Shown: piece after piece, positions 35,660-48,682 of the stretch
How the letters are laid out: each line of letters opens with the position of its first letter
How positions within the stretch are numbered: position 1 is the first letter of the stretch
From: Streblospio benedicti
Lineage: Eukaryota > Annelida > Polychaeta > Spionida > Spionidae
Reading direction: 5' to 3'
Assembly: GCA_019095985.1 (NCBI GenBank)
Contig: CM032666.1
Location: 49,945,150-50,009,149 of the forward strand
DNA length: 64,000 bases
The notes under the pieces: model-generated
The model's database searches: none
Seen by the model: only the letters and a program-made list of their open reading frames with translations
Told to the model about the DNA's origin: nothing
Made by a program: the position numbers and the translations under genes

Positions 35660-36085
35660 TGATGATGGATTGACTCATCGTTGTCGATGAATGTCTTGTC
35701 TCCTGAACCTATGTATTTGGTACTGGGAACAAATACCTGCACACTGGGTGATTTAAGTGGTGATAGGTTGTGCATGGCCTTCAACACTCTCGATTCCTAT
35801 TAATCAGCTCTTGGTATAGGTACGGACACCGTAACATGCACCTATTGCTTAAAGGCGTGGGAAGTTTTTCTTAACGAGGTTTCCGAACCTCAGGCTTGGT
35901 GTCGCCACAGTCTAGTATTACATTAGACAGTGGCGACACGCTGTGTGAAGATCGACTATGCAGTGGCAGACGTACGATGTAACGGTTTTGATGACATTGA
36001 GTCTGCCGTGGTTGGGCCGCAAACTCAAGCAAGCAATTCACGTTTCGCAGTCCTACGTGCTATCCACTGTACCTTCAATCCCCAC
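35660..36085. repeat. Unclassified stretch with strong hairpin
   Basis: Base composition is richer in GC than the surroundings. A hairpin lies at 35899-35939: GTGTCGCCACAGTCTA against TAGACAGTGGCGACAC, 15 of 16 paired around a 9-base loop. The right part, read on the minus strand, has GTACAGTGGATAGCACGTAG, which recalls a tRNA-like SINE head, but no B box was found. Function unknown. Confidence 0.35.
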
Positions 36086-36969
36086 ATTGGGCTTGTGACG
36101 TAATAGTATGATTTTTTGACCCCACTGTTGTAAGCTAGTCAGACTTAAGCTTATTTCTCCTAGCAATGACATTCTACACCATGGAATTTTCTTCATTCAA
36201 CTTAACCTTCAATAGGAAAATGGTACTTATTCTGATACTACTAATCAGCAACATTTGTTAGGAAAGACACTTGTGCTTTTAATACAAATGGCACTATTCA
36301 AATATGTAAGTGACCAACAAATCTTCAAATACTCTTGATATCTTTAATAGTTTGCCGTATATTACTTTCATGACATAGGAGAATACAAAAATTAAAAAAT
36401 TCTATTGACCCCCGTGTCACACGTCATGTGATCACCCACTGGGAAAGTTGACAACAGTGACACGTGACCATATAAAAGCATGGGAAAGTGGCCGTTCTTG
36501 ACGAGATATTTCTGTATTTAAATTTGCTATATTTTCTTTGCTGTGAATTAAGATTAATTGCATATGTATCATTGTATAACATACTGGACAGTTTTTAGAG
36601 CAGAAGCTGCTAATGAAAGAAACAATAACAATGCACACATGAATCCCTGTGAGCAAAACACTGCTTTTCCATTGTTAAGAAATACACTACACGTTCCAGA
36701 ATGAGTTCTTGTTTACGTCAATACTTTACACGTGGGCCTGTTGTCACTGTGTAAACTAAAAATGGAAGGGAGGGTTTTCTTGAGAATACTGTAAATCGGT
36801 AAAAGATTCACATTTAGGAAAAAAAGACGGTCATTTGACTGTGACTGACAAATTACAGTAACACAGTGGTTGTTGATGTACTGACTAAGTTCATGGAGTA
36901 ACATTTTATATCATAAATAAAGAATGATACTGAGTATCAAAATAAAAAAAATATAGAAGTGATAAGCTT

Positions 36970-37362
36970 ATTTTTTTGCCCATCTACATTGCAATTTGTA
37001 TTATTCTGATTGGTTTATATAATAATGAACTCTCACATGAAAATGGCATTTTTCAGTCCTTGTCAGAGACAGACATTTTGAACATTCCTAAATTGGAGAT
37101 TATGTCCTGTGATTAGAACAGCAAAGTTTGTTCATATTTTTAATTTGCATACACATTACTGTATCACTGTTGTGACTAGCCATGTGTTTGAAAATTAAAT
37201 TATTGCTGGTCTAATGATGGGACCTAATCCCATAGAAGGAATGTTAAAAATCTCTGTCTCTGGCAAAGACTGAAAAAAATTCCATTTTCGTCTAAGTGTT
37301 CATTATGATGTAAATCAATCAGCATAATAAAAATTACAATTATGTAGATGCGGCAAAAAATT
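36970..37362. mobile_element. MITE with TTTTTTGCC-CATCTACAT arms
   Basis: The left arm (CATCTACATTGCAATTTG, CTGATTGGTTTATATAATAA, CAGTCCTTGTCAGAGACAGA) is answered in inverse across 37220-37362 (CTCTGTCTCTGGCAAAGACT, AAATCAATCAGCATAATA, TTACAATTATGTAGATG). The arms are about 120 bp and imperfect, which implies some age. Confidence 0.65.
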
Positions 37363-40300
37363 GTGTAAAATTCATATAATTTTTATTTTGATATTCAGTA
37401 TCTTTAGTTATGATAAAATGTCACTCTGTGAAATTGCTGTAACATTATGACAAGTTTTCAGCTCACTAAATTGACAGCAAAACAATTTGAATTATTGTGT
37501 TTATTAATAAACATCACTACATACAACATATGAATTTATAGTACATACAGTGATCATAGCAGGTGATTAACCCCGGCCAGTTTGACTGGTAATATGTAGA
37601 TTTATAATAAAATTCAGCTTGAAAATGCCTAATGTATTGCTTATTCTTTTATAATGGAAAGGTTGCTTTGCATGGATTTTTAAGATTACAGCAGTTTATT
37701 ACAAATAAATATTGACTGAAACAAATGTACACTTCTAAGATATTATATATGGTCTATATACAAAAGTTTGCATATCACATTAAGCCTATGCATGCAACAA
37801 AGAATTGCGAACATTTTCATACAGTATACATTTTGTGGAAACTGCGTATATTTATAGACTTCTACCTAACAAAAACTTTGTGTATGGATTGTTCCAAAAT
37901 CCTTCATTAACATTATACTTTCAAATGTATTTCAAGTATGTAAAAGAGAAAGACATTCTTTTACAATCATAAATTGTTTTCAATATGAGAATTCTTAACA
38001 TTAAATTCATCATACAAAAATCTGATAGATATACTGAACATCAGGATTCCCAATAGAATAATTAAAAAAATGTGTTAAAATATATTATCTGTTCAGTGCT
38101 ACAGCATAAACATAATCAACAATTGAATGTTGTTGCTAATGATTTGATGAAATACACTAGATTACCTGAAAAATGGTAATAGCCAATAAAAGGTTTGTCG
38201 CATCATAAAATCTATGCTGTATTTTAACGATTCATAAAAATATTTCTGGATGAAAAATGAACTAGATACAAAAGCACAGCACAAAGCATATAACTCCAAC
38301 CAATGTTACTATATTGATGAATGGGATGCAAATTGTTTTCATGTTTTTGTTAGCACATCACACAATACAGAAAATCATAATGACATCTTCGAGCGCATTA
38401 CTCAGGCTACACCACAAAATGCTTAACACATACAAAAAACATCTAATTTTTGGCTGAGCATTAATATTCTAAAATAAATAAAAAACATTTGAATAACACA
38501 GCATCATAAACAGATGGGTACAAAAGTAATGACAAGGTCAGATTTACAAAGACTGTTAATTAAAATTTGTTAATGTAATGCTGTTGAGTTGGTTATAAAG
38601 TTAGTATCTTAATATACTGACAATACTTTTTGTTGTTCATAAACTAATTATGACAGTATGGAAGTAAAGCAAATCAACTGCTTGAAATAATAACATTTTC
38701 ATGTATTTGACAGCAAATAAACAATACAGCTAGCCATTAAAGTTTCTTTCAATTATACACGTAGATATAATTTTCATCACCATGGCAAAAACTATTTTGT
38801 GCTTGAATTTATGAGCATTGAAGTAATTCAAGATAATTAAATTAATCTAACCTAAAAGATGTACAAATATACCTGTATAATTACTGGACTCCCAATAGTT
38901 GCATTTGGATTGAAATAATCATACCGTAGTACCTTATGTTTACATGAATAATATGCCTACATATGGATTAACCTTGATATGCCCAAAGAAGATTTATCCA
39001 CCACTATTTTACAAGTTACACAACAAATGGGTGAAAACCAAAATGTGTACATGGCACAGACAAAGGTCAATATATTCATTATCAATACAGACTATTGTAA
39101 AACGCAAGGACTAAAATATGAAGTGTGGACACCGACTAGTTTTTTCCGTTTTTATACATGGTAAATCAAGATGTATAATTAATATTAAACCAACAACACA
39201 TGAATCTTTACTAAATACTAAATCTTCAACGTATAAATGTATTCTATACCATAGAAATTACAAAACAAACTTTAATTCGTAATTGAAACTGCCTTAAGGC
39301 CTGGTCACATAGCTTCCAAATCACCTAAACACATGAATCGTGCATAAATTTTAGTTGTGCGTGCTTGTGCGTTGATAATTTCCATTGTTTATGTGATGTA
39401 AAAACATTTATGAATTACACAAGAACTACAGAAAGATCACAAACAGACCACTGACAAACCACAAACACTACATACTAAATCACTATTTCTGTGCATAAAA
39501 GTATTTTTTAAAAAGCAGAATACATCCCTGCGTACAATCACTGTGAGTCTACATGCACTTCATGCACGGTCTGCTGAAGTACTCATGAATTACATACAAC
39601 AGTGCATGTACTATGCAATGTCTTACATGGTTGTGAGTGGAGTAAATTTTGAACAGTTCAAAACTTGGAATCATCATGCATGACCACGACCCAGCGCATG
39701 CTTACGCACAGCTGTACAGGCTCCACGAGAAAAATTAACAAAGTGTGCAGATCACTGATGGTCCACTGTTGCATCTAGCAAGACACCGCTTGTGTGGGTG
39801 ATCCAAGCGTTTAAATGATTTTAATACAGTCTGACCAGGGTTTACGGATAATTTATTACAAGAAATTCCCACGCTGTCAAAACTTGAAGAGCATAAACAT
39901 TAAAATATAAAATCTGTTCTGATTCACTGGAATCAGAAAATATATTTCTAACTGTTCATACTTCAACTTAACAGGAAACCATCAATATGGATGGACTCAT
40001 TTACAATTACATAGTTGTAAAATATCTTATTTTTCCACAAGTATGTACATTAAACTAAAAACATGTTCATGATCTACACAACAAAAACATTTTTTTTAAA
40101 CAATAGCACTTGTGAGTGTAAAACATTGGTTAAGAATACTTATGTACAATTATTCAAATTTATAGTTTGTAGGTAATAGGGTTTAGTCATTAACAAGTGC
40201 AATAATATATTTACAAATAGCGAAATTAATGAAATCAACACCTAACTATAATATTAAGTAAAATTTAGCAGCCATTGATAATATAAACTACATGTTATAT

Positions 40301-40939
40301 ATGGACGACTATATATGTGTGTATATATATATATATATAAATATTAAATAATGTAGGACTATAATATCCATGCTAAGTTCAATGTACTCATCACCCTTAT
40401 AAATAATTTCTACATAAAGAGTAAGAAATAATCATTTATTTGTTTGTTGATAAGTATTCAGTATTATTTTAAACAACCTTGTATTCGTTGTTATGTACAG
40501 CAGCTTACAAAATATACCTATAGAATATTTCTACATGCAAAGGAAGTAGATATTTTTTGTCGCTCACTATGTACAAATTATTCTTTGCTGCCATGTAAAA
40601 AAATATTTTTTCTTGAAGATTATTTTCTTCTAGAGCCACATATATTATGTTTCTTGAACTTAGTGATGAACATTTCTAATGGAACTGTCATATGTACACC
40701 GGTATGGTCACATTGCATATGTAACGGTCTATTTTTGGTTGAAAGTAGTTGTACTTATCGCATAAATTGTGACAATTATGCCCTAGTCACTGCTCGGTGA
40801 CTTGGTTCAATCACTGGGTCAATATTAAACATCAAACTTGAAAGAAATTGACTGTTTTCTCACAAACTGAGGATTATCCAGCAACATGATCACACAGTAT
40901 GAAGTGAGTTGCAGATTTAAATACTAAAATAATAATTAG
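37363..40939. other. Gene-free AT-rich stretch, FBXL6 3' side
   Basis: No exon is seen. The minus-strand FBXL6 3' untranslated region should enter from the right; an AATAAA on the minus strand lies at 40440-40435. A possible old MITE with CCTGGTCACA/CTGACCAGGG ends spans about 39290-39850, and a short TATATA run lies near 40323. Confidence 0.4.
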
Positions 40940-43900
40940 TTAAATCCACTCTTCAAGTGTATTCCTTAACTGTGTCAATTCAACACCAGAAAATTCTCGA
41001 CGCTTATCCCAAGGAAGACCACGGCAAGCACTGAGATTCAAAGAAGTCAGGCTTTCACAGTGGGTCAATATAGCTCTGCAAAAATAATGTTTTCAAAGAA
41101 ATGTTTATTTTTTTTCAAATATGCAACAATCGGTTAGTAGGAATGATGTAATAGCTGTTTTATTGCAATAATACAAATAATTGGAATTTATACTCACAGA
41201 TTACAGATTTTTTCTATGAAGTCTAACATATTCTATGTGTTGTGATTTATAACGATTTAACTTTAAGATAGGGTACTCATGCATCATAAAGTATGCAATA
41301 CTGAGAAATTATGCCAGATGTCATATGACATATCTTTATGTAGACTATTATAATTAGTAGGAATATCCATTTAGGTAAGTAATTTGCAACACTACTACTT
41401 AAAATTCAACAAAAGATTTAATGTAGCAAGACCTTCGACCGAAGTGACTAGTCAGTGTTGGTGACGTCACAGTGGAAGTCCAAGGTCAAAGATCTGGAGA
41501 TAGATCTGCAATCACCAAGAGTGCTAGCGTCTGATGATGTTTTTACTCTATTTACAAGAGGCCATCATAGTCATTAGGAAGAGACTGTTAGATGATGAAA
41601 TTCTAAAAGACAGATGTGAGTTGGAACAGATCATAACCATCTTGACATTTTTTTTTAAAACCATATACTTTGTTTGCAATAGTGTGTGGACGGTTTGAAA
41701 AAAATTGAGACGGTTAATCGGCCCTGCAAAACCGAACCGTAACCGGTTAACCGCCGATTATCGCTCATCATCATAACGATCTTGAACAATGGTATGTGAG
41801 GTAGTTCTAGTAGATACTGTAGATGTGCCACGTGTTTGAGTCAAGAAACGTAAAGCGAAACGGTACTGGATATATTGATTGGACACCCTGTAGATCTATC
41901 AATATTAGCGTTTGAAAAAAAATCGTGGTTTATGCATTTCGTCTTTTACGTTCAACAGAGAGGCAATTTGAACTGCCAAAAATGTTAGTTAAATCACGCA
42001 AAATTAATGAAATATATGGATATATATAGCTTGGGCATGAAAATATTCATCAAAATCAATAACCGGTTTGTCAATGTAGGGACCGGTTATGCATAGAAAA
42101 TCGACCGTAGCCGGTTATCCGGTTAACCGTCCACATACTAGTTTGCAATGATGTCTTCTAAACACAGATCTAAGGAGCTTTGATAGGCTCCCCAGTGTGT
42201 CCCGAGGTAGCGGATCTGATTCTGACAATGGAGAATTTTGAACAGAAAGTGCTTCGGAACCCTCTCGTTAGTCCCTCTATATATTTCAGATATGTAGATG
42301 GCACTGTCATGATCCTTCCAGACAAAAGAATTACAAGATTTTCCCACCTACTTGAACTCCCAGAATTAAAGTATTCAATTTACCATCAAAGAAGAAGTGG
42401 ACTGTAAATTGGTTTTCTTGGATACATGCATTGAGAGGAAAGAAGACTGTTCCCTGAATGTTACAGTGTATAGAAAGCCGACACACATACAGACCAGTAC
42501 TTAAAAGTGGGATTCAAGTTATCACCTTGAACAAAAGCTTTTGGTGGTACGTACTCTTCTAAGAAGAACGGACACCTTGTGACAGAAGAGGAAGACACCG
42601 AGAAGTCAGCCATGTGAAACAGGCACTGAAGTTCAAATTTTAGAAGCTGTGGACGTTTAAGATCCCGCCCAAGAAACAGTAGGAAGACCCCCCCCCCACC
42701 CGACCCCTGAGTCTGTAGATACTGTGTATCAAGCCAAAGCAGTTTCCAATTAATTAAACTTCTATATGTAAAAGGTGCGTTCAAGGCAATCCAGAGAGTA
42801 CTCAAGAACCATGGGATTTCTTCATTTTATAAGCATTTCTAGATTCTTTGTAACATTCTAGTCAGACAAAAGACAAGAATAATCCTATGAAGCTGTGTGG
42901 AGTGTATGACATAACCTGCCTTAGCTGCAAGGACTCTTATATTGGAGAAACTGGAAGGAATTTGGAAACCAGACTAAAGCAACACTTAGATCCAGATAGT
43001 ACCCTGTCTGCCATGCAGATTACATACGAATAGTATGGGTCACAGATTCAAGAGTGAAGTGGCCCCGATAATCAGCAGAGTAGATAACTTTCATCATCGA
43101 AAGATTGTGAAAGCGATTAAGATCTTCCAACACAAGTCGAATCTCAATCTTAATAAAGGTAGATACACCGCCCTGACGCTCCTCCACTTGCTGTCTGACA
43201 GGAGCACCACTTGTCAGACTAAGCGCTACTGTTACATCACCTACACGGACTAGTCACTAGGAGTATGGTCAACAGTCCTAAGATAGAGACTGTAGTTGAC
43301 CGCATTAAGTCTCTTGTTAAATTGTGAGTTGTAGTGTTGGAAATTACTGACCTAAAAGTCATATGATATGTCTGTAAATCTTAAATGTAAAAAATTTCAC
43401 ATGATATTTATTTGAATCATTTTATTAATAAATGTAGATTTCTACTCTTCATATGAAGCCTATTTAAAAACAACAACACACTTACATGTGGTGATTGAAG
43501 AGTTGAAATCCATGTTTTGAATGATCTGAAGGCTAGGGTTATATGAGGTCATTGATATACTTGTCACACTATTTCATTTTTCTTAACGCCCTAGGGAGCA
43601 TACAGCACATTGCAACCGTAGCAATTAGTGCTAATCACTCATATTAGCAGTCCCTTGCCTGACATATACCTATTTAATGTGCAGGTGCTATATAGCATTG
43701 TGCAACCACCGTTCAGGATGAGTTTGCTCAAAACACACCATCCGACCCAACCAGGAATTAAACCCATCCCCTTCTGGTCAAAAGTCCAACTTCCTATCAA
43801 ATGTTCCACAGAAACACACCACCCACACGATATAATTGTTATTTAGAGAATACCTTATTAAATCAGGATCAACCGAATTTCCACTGAAATCCAGTGTAGT

Positions 43901-45134
43901 GAGACTGTGACTCCACTGAAATGACAGCATAATCTATTAGCAAATTTAGAAAGGATAAAAAAAAATCCAAGGTTGATATTAATAAAAAAATTGTAAGTTT
44001 GCTATGGCTTATCCATTTGATGTGTTTAAAAAATTCCAACAGTGACAATATTAATAAGATAAGCAGGAACTTAATTAAAACTTAAGATCTGATCATAATA
44101 TTAACGTAGTGCATGTATTCAATAGAAAAACGTAAACACAAAAATAAAAATTACATATTATAAACATACCCGTAAAATGGTATTTTTTATCTCAGGCTGT
44201 GCACTGGCACGGCAGTAAGAGAGACTAAGAGTCTCAAGATTGGGGATAGCCAAGTTCTGAAGTCCTGTGTTTGTGATGTGTCGACACCCGCTAACATCAA
44301 GTGATTTCAGATTTGTACTGCCACGCAAAAATCTATAAATATATTGAAAAGTATAATACAAATGTATAAAGTAATCATGGTGCTTAAGGTGGTTACAACA
44401 TTAAGTTGATCTTTTAAATGTGTTTCTCCTTTGTAGTGCTTCCAGTTATTTCTAAAAGTGCTGATTGCCCGCTAACGTTCACATTAATCATCACTCTTGC
44501 ATGAATTGATGGATGTGATATTATAGTGTTTGTATTTGTCACTACCAAGATCAAAACATCTTGCATATTTGAGTTGTATCATAACAATCAATATATTTTC
44601 AATTTAAATGTTTAACACTCAATGGAAACAGGCACATTTTGCACAGGGAACCAAGTTCAAATAGCCAGACACCAAAAGGATGGTCTCATTTGTCTTGAAA
44701 ATTACTTACTGTTCATTTAATAGCATTCACTTGGATATGAACGGTAATTGGATACCTTGGCTTCCCAGCATAATGTGACTGTGTAAATCGAGCAATTTAT
44801 CAAACAAATAAACATTGAGATTGAAAAAGAAAACTAAATCACATGATGTGCTATGCTTTCAAGAAATATGTTTCATACCTGTGCAACACCTGATCATTCA
44901 CATATTTAAACTTAGATAAATGGCTAACAGTACTTCTTGCAACATTGAGAATTTCCAACTCTGTGAATCCTGGAGATCCCAAAAGCTAGGAAATAAAATA
45001 ATGCAAACTCTATAGTACACATAAACAGAATAAACAATACAAATTCTTGTAAATGGTCTCTTCATCTTAAGCTACAAAATGTACAACCTTATTATATCTG
45101 CGTCATGAGGCCCATCCCACATAAAATAAAGAAG

Positions 45135-45166
<32 letters not shown>

Positions 45167-47915
45167 GCCTAGGAAATATAATAAGTGTAGATCAGTTTGT
45201 GTTTATGGGCCACAACCCTTTGTGTCATAATTTTTCACATGAAAGTGTACTCACTTCTTCAGATTTTACTTTAAAAAGTGAATTTGCTAATATGAGCTTT
45301 TTCAAACGAGGACATCCTTCTTGTAACTTCTCTATTCGGATTGGCAATAAACAGCTTGAGAAAATAGCGTTTGAGAGATCTAGAACTTGGAGATTGGGGC
45401 ACTTGTTCTGCAAAAGAAGAGTCCACGCATGGTATTAGATTAGAGTAGCTGCAGTTAATACATTTATTAATTTGATTTAAAACTTATTTATTTAAAACTA
45501 TCATTAATCAATTCACATATTCATGTTGCCTTTAAAGTAATATTTACCATGATGGTGTCAAGCACCACATCAAACTTCACTAAAATATTGTAACTGCAAT
45601 TTAAGTTTTCGAGTTGGTGGCCTCGTGTATCAACTAGATGCTCCAATACAAAGCGTGATGCAATAAACGTCTACAAGAGAAATTTTGAAACATCAGTATA
45701 TATTAATAAGATCACATAACAGATAAAAAAAAAATAAAAAAAATGTAAATTTATAGTGATAATCAGATATTTCTTTTAATTATTACCGTGGCAAAGGACA
45801 AATCAACATGTTTAAGATTCATTTCAGTATCAAACAGCGTTTTTAAACTGCTTGGAGTTACTCTACTGCATCGTGATAGATTTATGCTCTCAATATTAGG
45901 ACAATGTTTTCCCAAAAGCTGAAAAATGAAGCAAAATGTTAAGATTAAGATATTACTAAATTGTGGGTTTACATGCAATGTTACTGACTACAATGAAAAT
46001 TAATGTTAAACAAATTCTTACCTCAACTTCCTTATATGTTAGTACTTCCCAATTTGCCAAATTAAGGATCCGAACAGGAGGCAATCTATACTTGGTCAAC
46101 CAACGAAAATTTTTCTTAAATTTTTTAACAACATTTCCAGATAAATTCACTTTTTGCCATAAACTCTTGTCTGCTGCCACTGTATACCATAATCTGCAAA
46201 CCTGAGATGCCCTATAAAACAGAGTTTCGTTAAACACAATGAAATATTTTATTTTTTCATATTGTTATATTTTAAATTGTCTCTAAAAATATTAATCCAA
46301 TCTAAGTGGAAAATGATTTGTGAACTGAAATAACAAACCTTGCTAAAAATGGTGCAACACCTTCTTCCTCAACAATAATCCGGAATATTTTAAGAAGAAT
46401 TTCTGTCGGTATTGTCTGACCCAATACATTATCTGAAGTTGCTACTTGAGTTGGTCTGACAAATGTGATTGGTTTGTATTCAACATCAGAACCATCATCA
46501 TCATCTGATGCATACTCCTTCGATTTCCGTCTATTTTTATTAAAGTATTTTCGAAGAGAGGTATTGGTAGTTTCTGTACTTTCTGACCGTTTTACAGGTT
46601 GTGGAGACAATGATTCTCCAGGATCTTCCAAATCAGAATCTGATTTTTCTGAATGCAAGGCATCTTTGTCTGGTGTCTTAGAGCCAACTGAACTTTCAGA
46701 CCTTGCTGGTGATGTTTGAAATTTCTTCACAACCTTTCTCTGTGGCGATTTTTGTGATGTTGAAGGTAAGGCAGCAGATTCTGCTGTTATTTTATCCTTT
46801 TGTGGTGATAACGCTAGTTTTCTAGGTAAAAGTGAAACTTCTGTTTTAACTGTGTCCATAGGTTCTGGACCAGCATGGAAGTTTTCCAACCGCTGACTAT
46901 ATCTCCTTTTTCGTCTTTCACCACACAATGCCATTTTAGTTTCTGAATCTTCTGAAATTTTATTTGATGTTGATGCTTCTCTCGAATCCTGTCCATCAAA
47001 TTCATAAATATGCGTATCAGAATGAGATTTAACTGAAGATTTTCTACTGATAGTTGCATTAGATGACCTTTGCACAGGCTTTGTTGCATAATATTCAAAT
47101 TCATCATATTTGTGTCCATTACTCCATAGTGAGTATGTAGGTTTTACAGTTTCACGCTTTCCAAGTTTGTTTCTTTTTGTATACTTTCGCTTTTGTGGTT
47201 TTAAATCAGCTTTTACTTTTAACAATTTTGATGATTTTGTTTTGTTTTTATCCCTTTTTAACTTTTTGTTTTTTAACTGAGTTCTTTTGGTATTTAGTTG
47301 ATAATTCCGTGCTAATTCCATTAAGGCTGATGCAGCCTCCAGAATTTCAGTTTCAGAATCTACACTCATTGAACAACCAAACAATGATTTTCTATCAGCA
47401 GAACTACTTGTAACAGTTCTTGCTTCAATTGGTGATAAACTGTTGTATGATGTTGGATTGTTAATATAATATCCAAAATCTGATGTTGATATTGAATTTG
47501 AATCATCAGACACTGTTTGTGGTTGAGAAATATGAACACCTCCAACATATTTGGATTCCTCATCACCAAAAAGTAACTCATGAATTTTGTTAGGTTGTTT
47601 ACCACTAACAAATTTAACATTGTTCCTATAACCATTTAAATGGTTATCTAACAGAGACACTGCCCTATGACTCTCTGCATTGGGTGCGTAAATGTTAGGT
47701 GTGGAATGTTCATGTCCTCGTGGATTTGTGTAGGCTTCCGAAATGCCATTTATCAATGGATTACTTGGATCATTTTCCTTTGGAAAACGTGATTTGTCAA
47801 CAACTGCTCTACCTTCAGCCAACGAAGAATTGACTATGTTTGGTTCTAATGTATTACAAAATAAATAATTCGTATAGCAGTGGTCATGTAACATTGAAGA
47901 TTTGTTGAGCTCCAT
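40940..47915 (-). CDS. FBXL6: F-box and leucine-rich repeat protein 6, complete
   Basis: This is a substrate-recognition subunit of an SCF (SKP1-CUL1-F-box) ubiquitin ligase. Exons on the minus strand are 47915-46339, 46211-46022, 45918-45787, 45670-45548, 45407-45255, 44985-44879, 44332-44170, 43915-43854 and 41075-40940. They join in one frame to 880 residues plus stop. The F-box spans the first junction (IPTEILLKIFRIIVEEEG, then RASQVCRLWYTVAADKSLWQ). It is followed by leucine-rich repeats such as CPNIESINLSRCSRVT, CPNLQVLDLS, LKSLDVSGCRHITNTGLQ and SLTSLNLSACRGLPW. Order and wording parallel human FBXL6, including its ending CRCLPRGLKRAY. Human FBXL6 is about 540 residues. Here some 500 residues precede the F-box: Ser-rich, disordered-looking, with a basic patch near residues 205-255 that may be a nuclear signal. 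The eighth intron holds a Penelope-like element and a SINE. Confidence 0.88.
41334..43358 (+). mobile_element. Penelope-like retroelement, decayed
   Basis: It lies inside an FBXL6 intron on the opposite strand. Recognisable parts are reverse transcriptase (IGSPVCPEVADL, SIYFRYVDGTVMIL, VFLDTCIERKED-type words) and a GIY-YIG endonuclease (SYIGETGRNLETRLKQH) with its C-terminal NFHHRKIVKAIKIFQHKSNL block. The left end has a 34-bp leader beginning CTTTATGTAGACT and then an arm (CATTTAGGTAAGTAATTTGC). The right end has an imperfect inverse of that arm (GGAAATTACTGACCTAAAA). GTCATATGA flanks both sides (from 41320 and from 43358), a likely target duplication. It is 5'-truncated within the reverse transcriptase, carries several breaks, and is interrupted by a hAT-type MITE at 41680-42140. 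Confidence 0.75.
41680..42140. mobile_element. hAT-type MITE nested in the Penelope-like element
   Basis: The 461-bp element has inverted ends TAGTGTGTGGACGGTT and AACCGTCCACATACTA. It is flanked by perfect 8-bp duplications GTTTGCAA at 41672-41679 and 42141-42148. An 8-bp duplication with TAG ends is diagnostic of hAT transposons. The interior repeats CCGGTTA and ACCGGTT words. No transposase. Confidence 0.85.
43590..43820 (-). mobile_element. tRNA-derived SINE, old minus-strand copy
   Basis: Read on the minus strand it has TTTGATAGGAAGTTGGACTT, GACCAGAAGGGGATGGGTTT, GTGCTAATTGCTACGG and TGTGCTGTATGCTCCC, the diverged landmarks of the SINE family at 17841. It lies in the same FBXL6 intron as the last leucine-rich exon's donor side. 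Confidence 0.6.
45134..45165 (+). repeat. Poly-A run
   Basis: An uninterrupted run of about 32 A in an FBXL6 intron, possibly the tail of a lost retroposon; nothing recognisable precedes it. Confidence 0.6.
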
Positions 47916-48682
47916 GGTGGAAGTGATTTCTTAGGATTCATCTACAATGGAGTTCCAATAAAAATGTATTAGTATATCATACATATGAGTGTGTGAATAA
48001 ATAGCTGCTCGACAGCAATACAGTAATTAGCAACGAGTAAATACATAAGATGTTTGACATTTTGATGATAATCAATGACTTCTTACATTAAATCATACAT
48101 ATTATCGCTCACATAAAATTCTTCTTCACTTATCAAGAAAAATATTATTTCATTTCATTCCATTCAGGTGATTTTATAAAACATCTATTTTTTTCTCGAA
48201 TTGTACATAAAAGGCGCACTTACAAGATCGATCACATTGCCATAAAGCTATGTTTTATTTGTGTTTTTTCATTTAGGCCAAAATGTTTACTTGTCCTTGA
48301 CATTGCTAATTGGTAGCTGAACAGACGTACTCAAATGAATATCATTATTACTTAATCGAAAAAAATATTATCAAAAACAGATTAACATTTCATGTTTGGT
48401 ACTACATATTTGACAAAATATGCAGTGAAGACAAAACACAAACCATCGTAATAACTACACTATGTATTCACATTTGTTCAAAGTTTCATAACAAGAGAAA
48501 TAATTAGAAATAATTTCATGGTGGAATATAAGTTAACTACACACCTGACCCATGCCTGGTTGAAGCGGACCACCGACACATCTTGAACTCTGTCAACAAC
48601 AGTCATTCTCTGCACTGTTCAGTCTTAACAGTTAATATTCGCGTTGCCAGACTCTTCCCAATAGTTGTTGTTTAAGTCCACA
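47916..48682. promoter_or_regulatory. Head-to-head spacer of FBXL6 and pyridoxal kinase
   Basis: The start codons at 47915 (minus) and 48683 (plus) are 767 bp apart with no repeat or other exon between them. A shared or back-to-back promoter is inferred from this spacing only. The stretch is AT-rich and no CpG island or TATA box stands out. A short upstream noncoding exon for FBXL6 cannot be excluded. Confidence 0.45.

Noticed and set aside
40444-40800. 118-codon open frame on the plus strand
   Set aside because: AT-rich, Cys/Tyr/Phe-biased chance frame in the FBXL6 3' region with no splice context or recognised domain.
41425-41560. Hammerhead ribozyme in the Penelope-like terminal region
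   Set aside because: Penelope-like elements are known to carry such motifs, but I could not find the paired CTGATGA and GAAA core with suitable stems here.
46465-46719. Open frames on the plus strand over FBXL6 exon 1
   Set aside because: They are antisense shadows of the low-complexity Ser-rich FBXL6 N-terminus.
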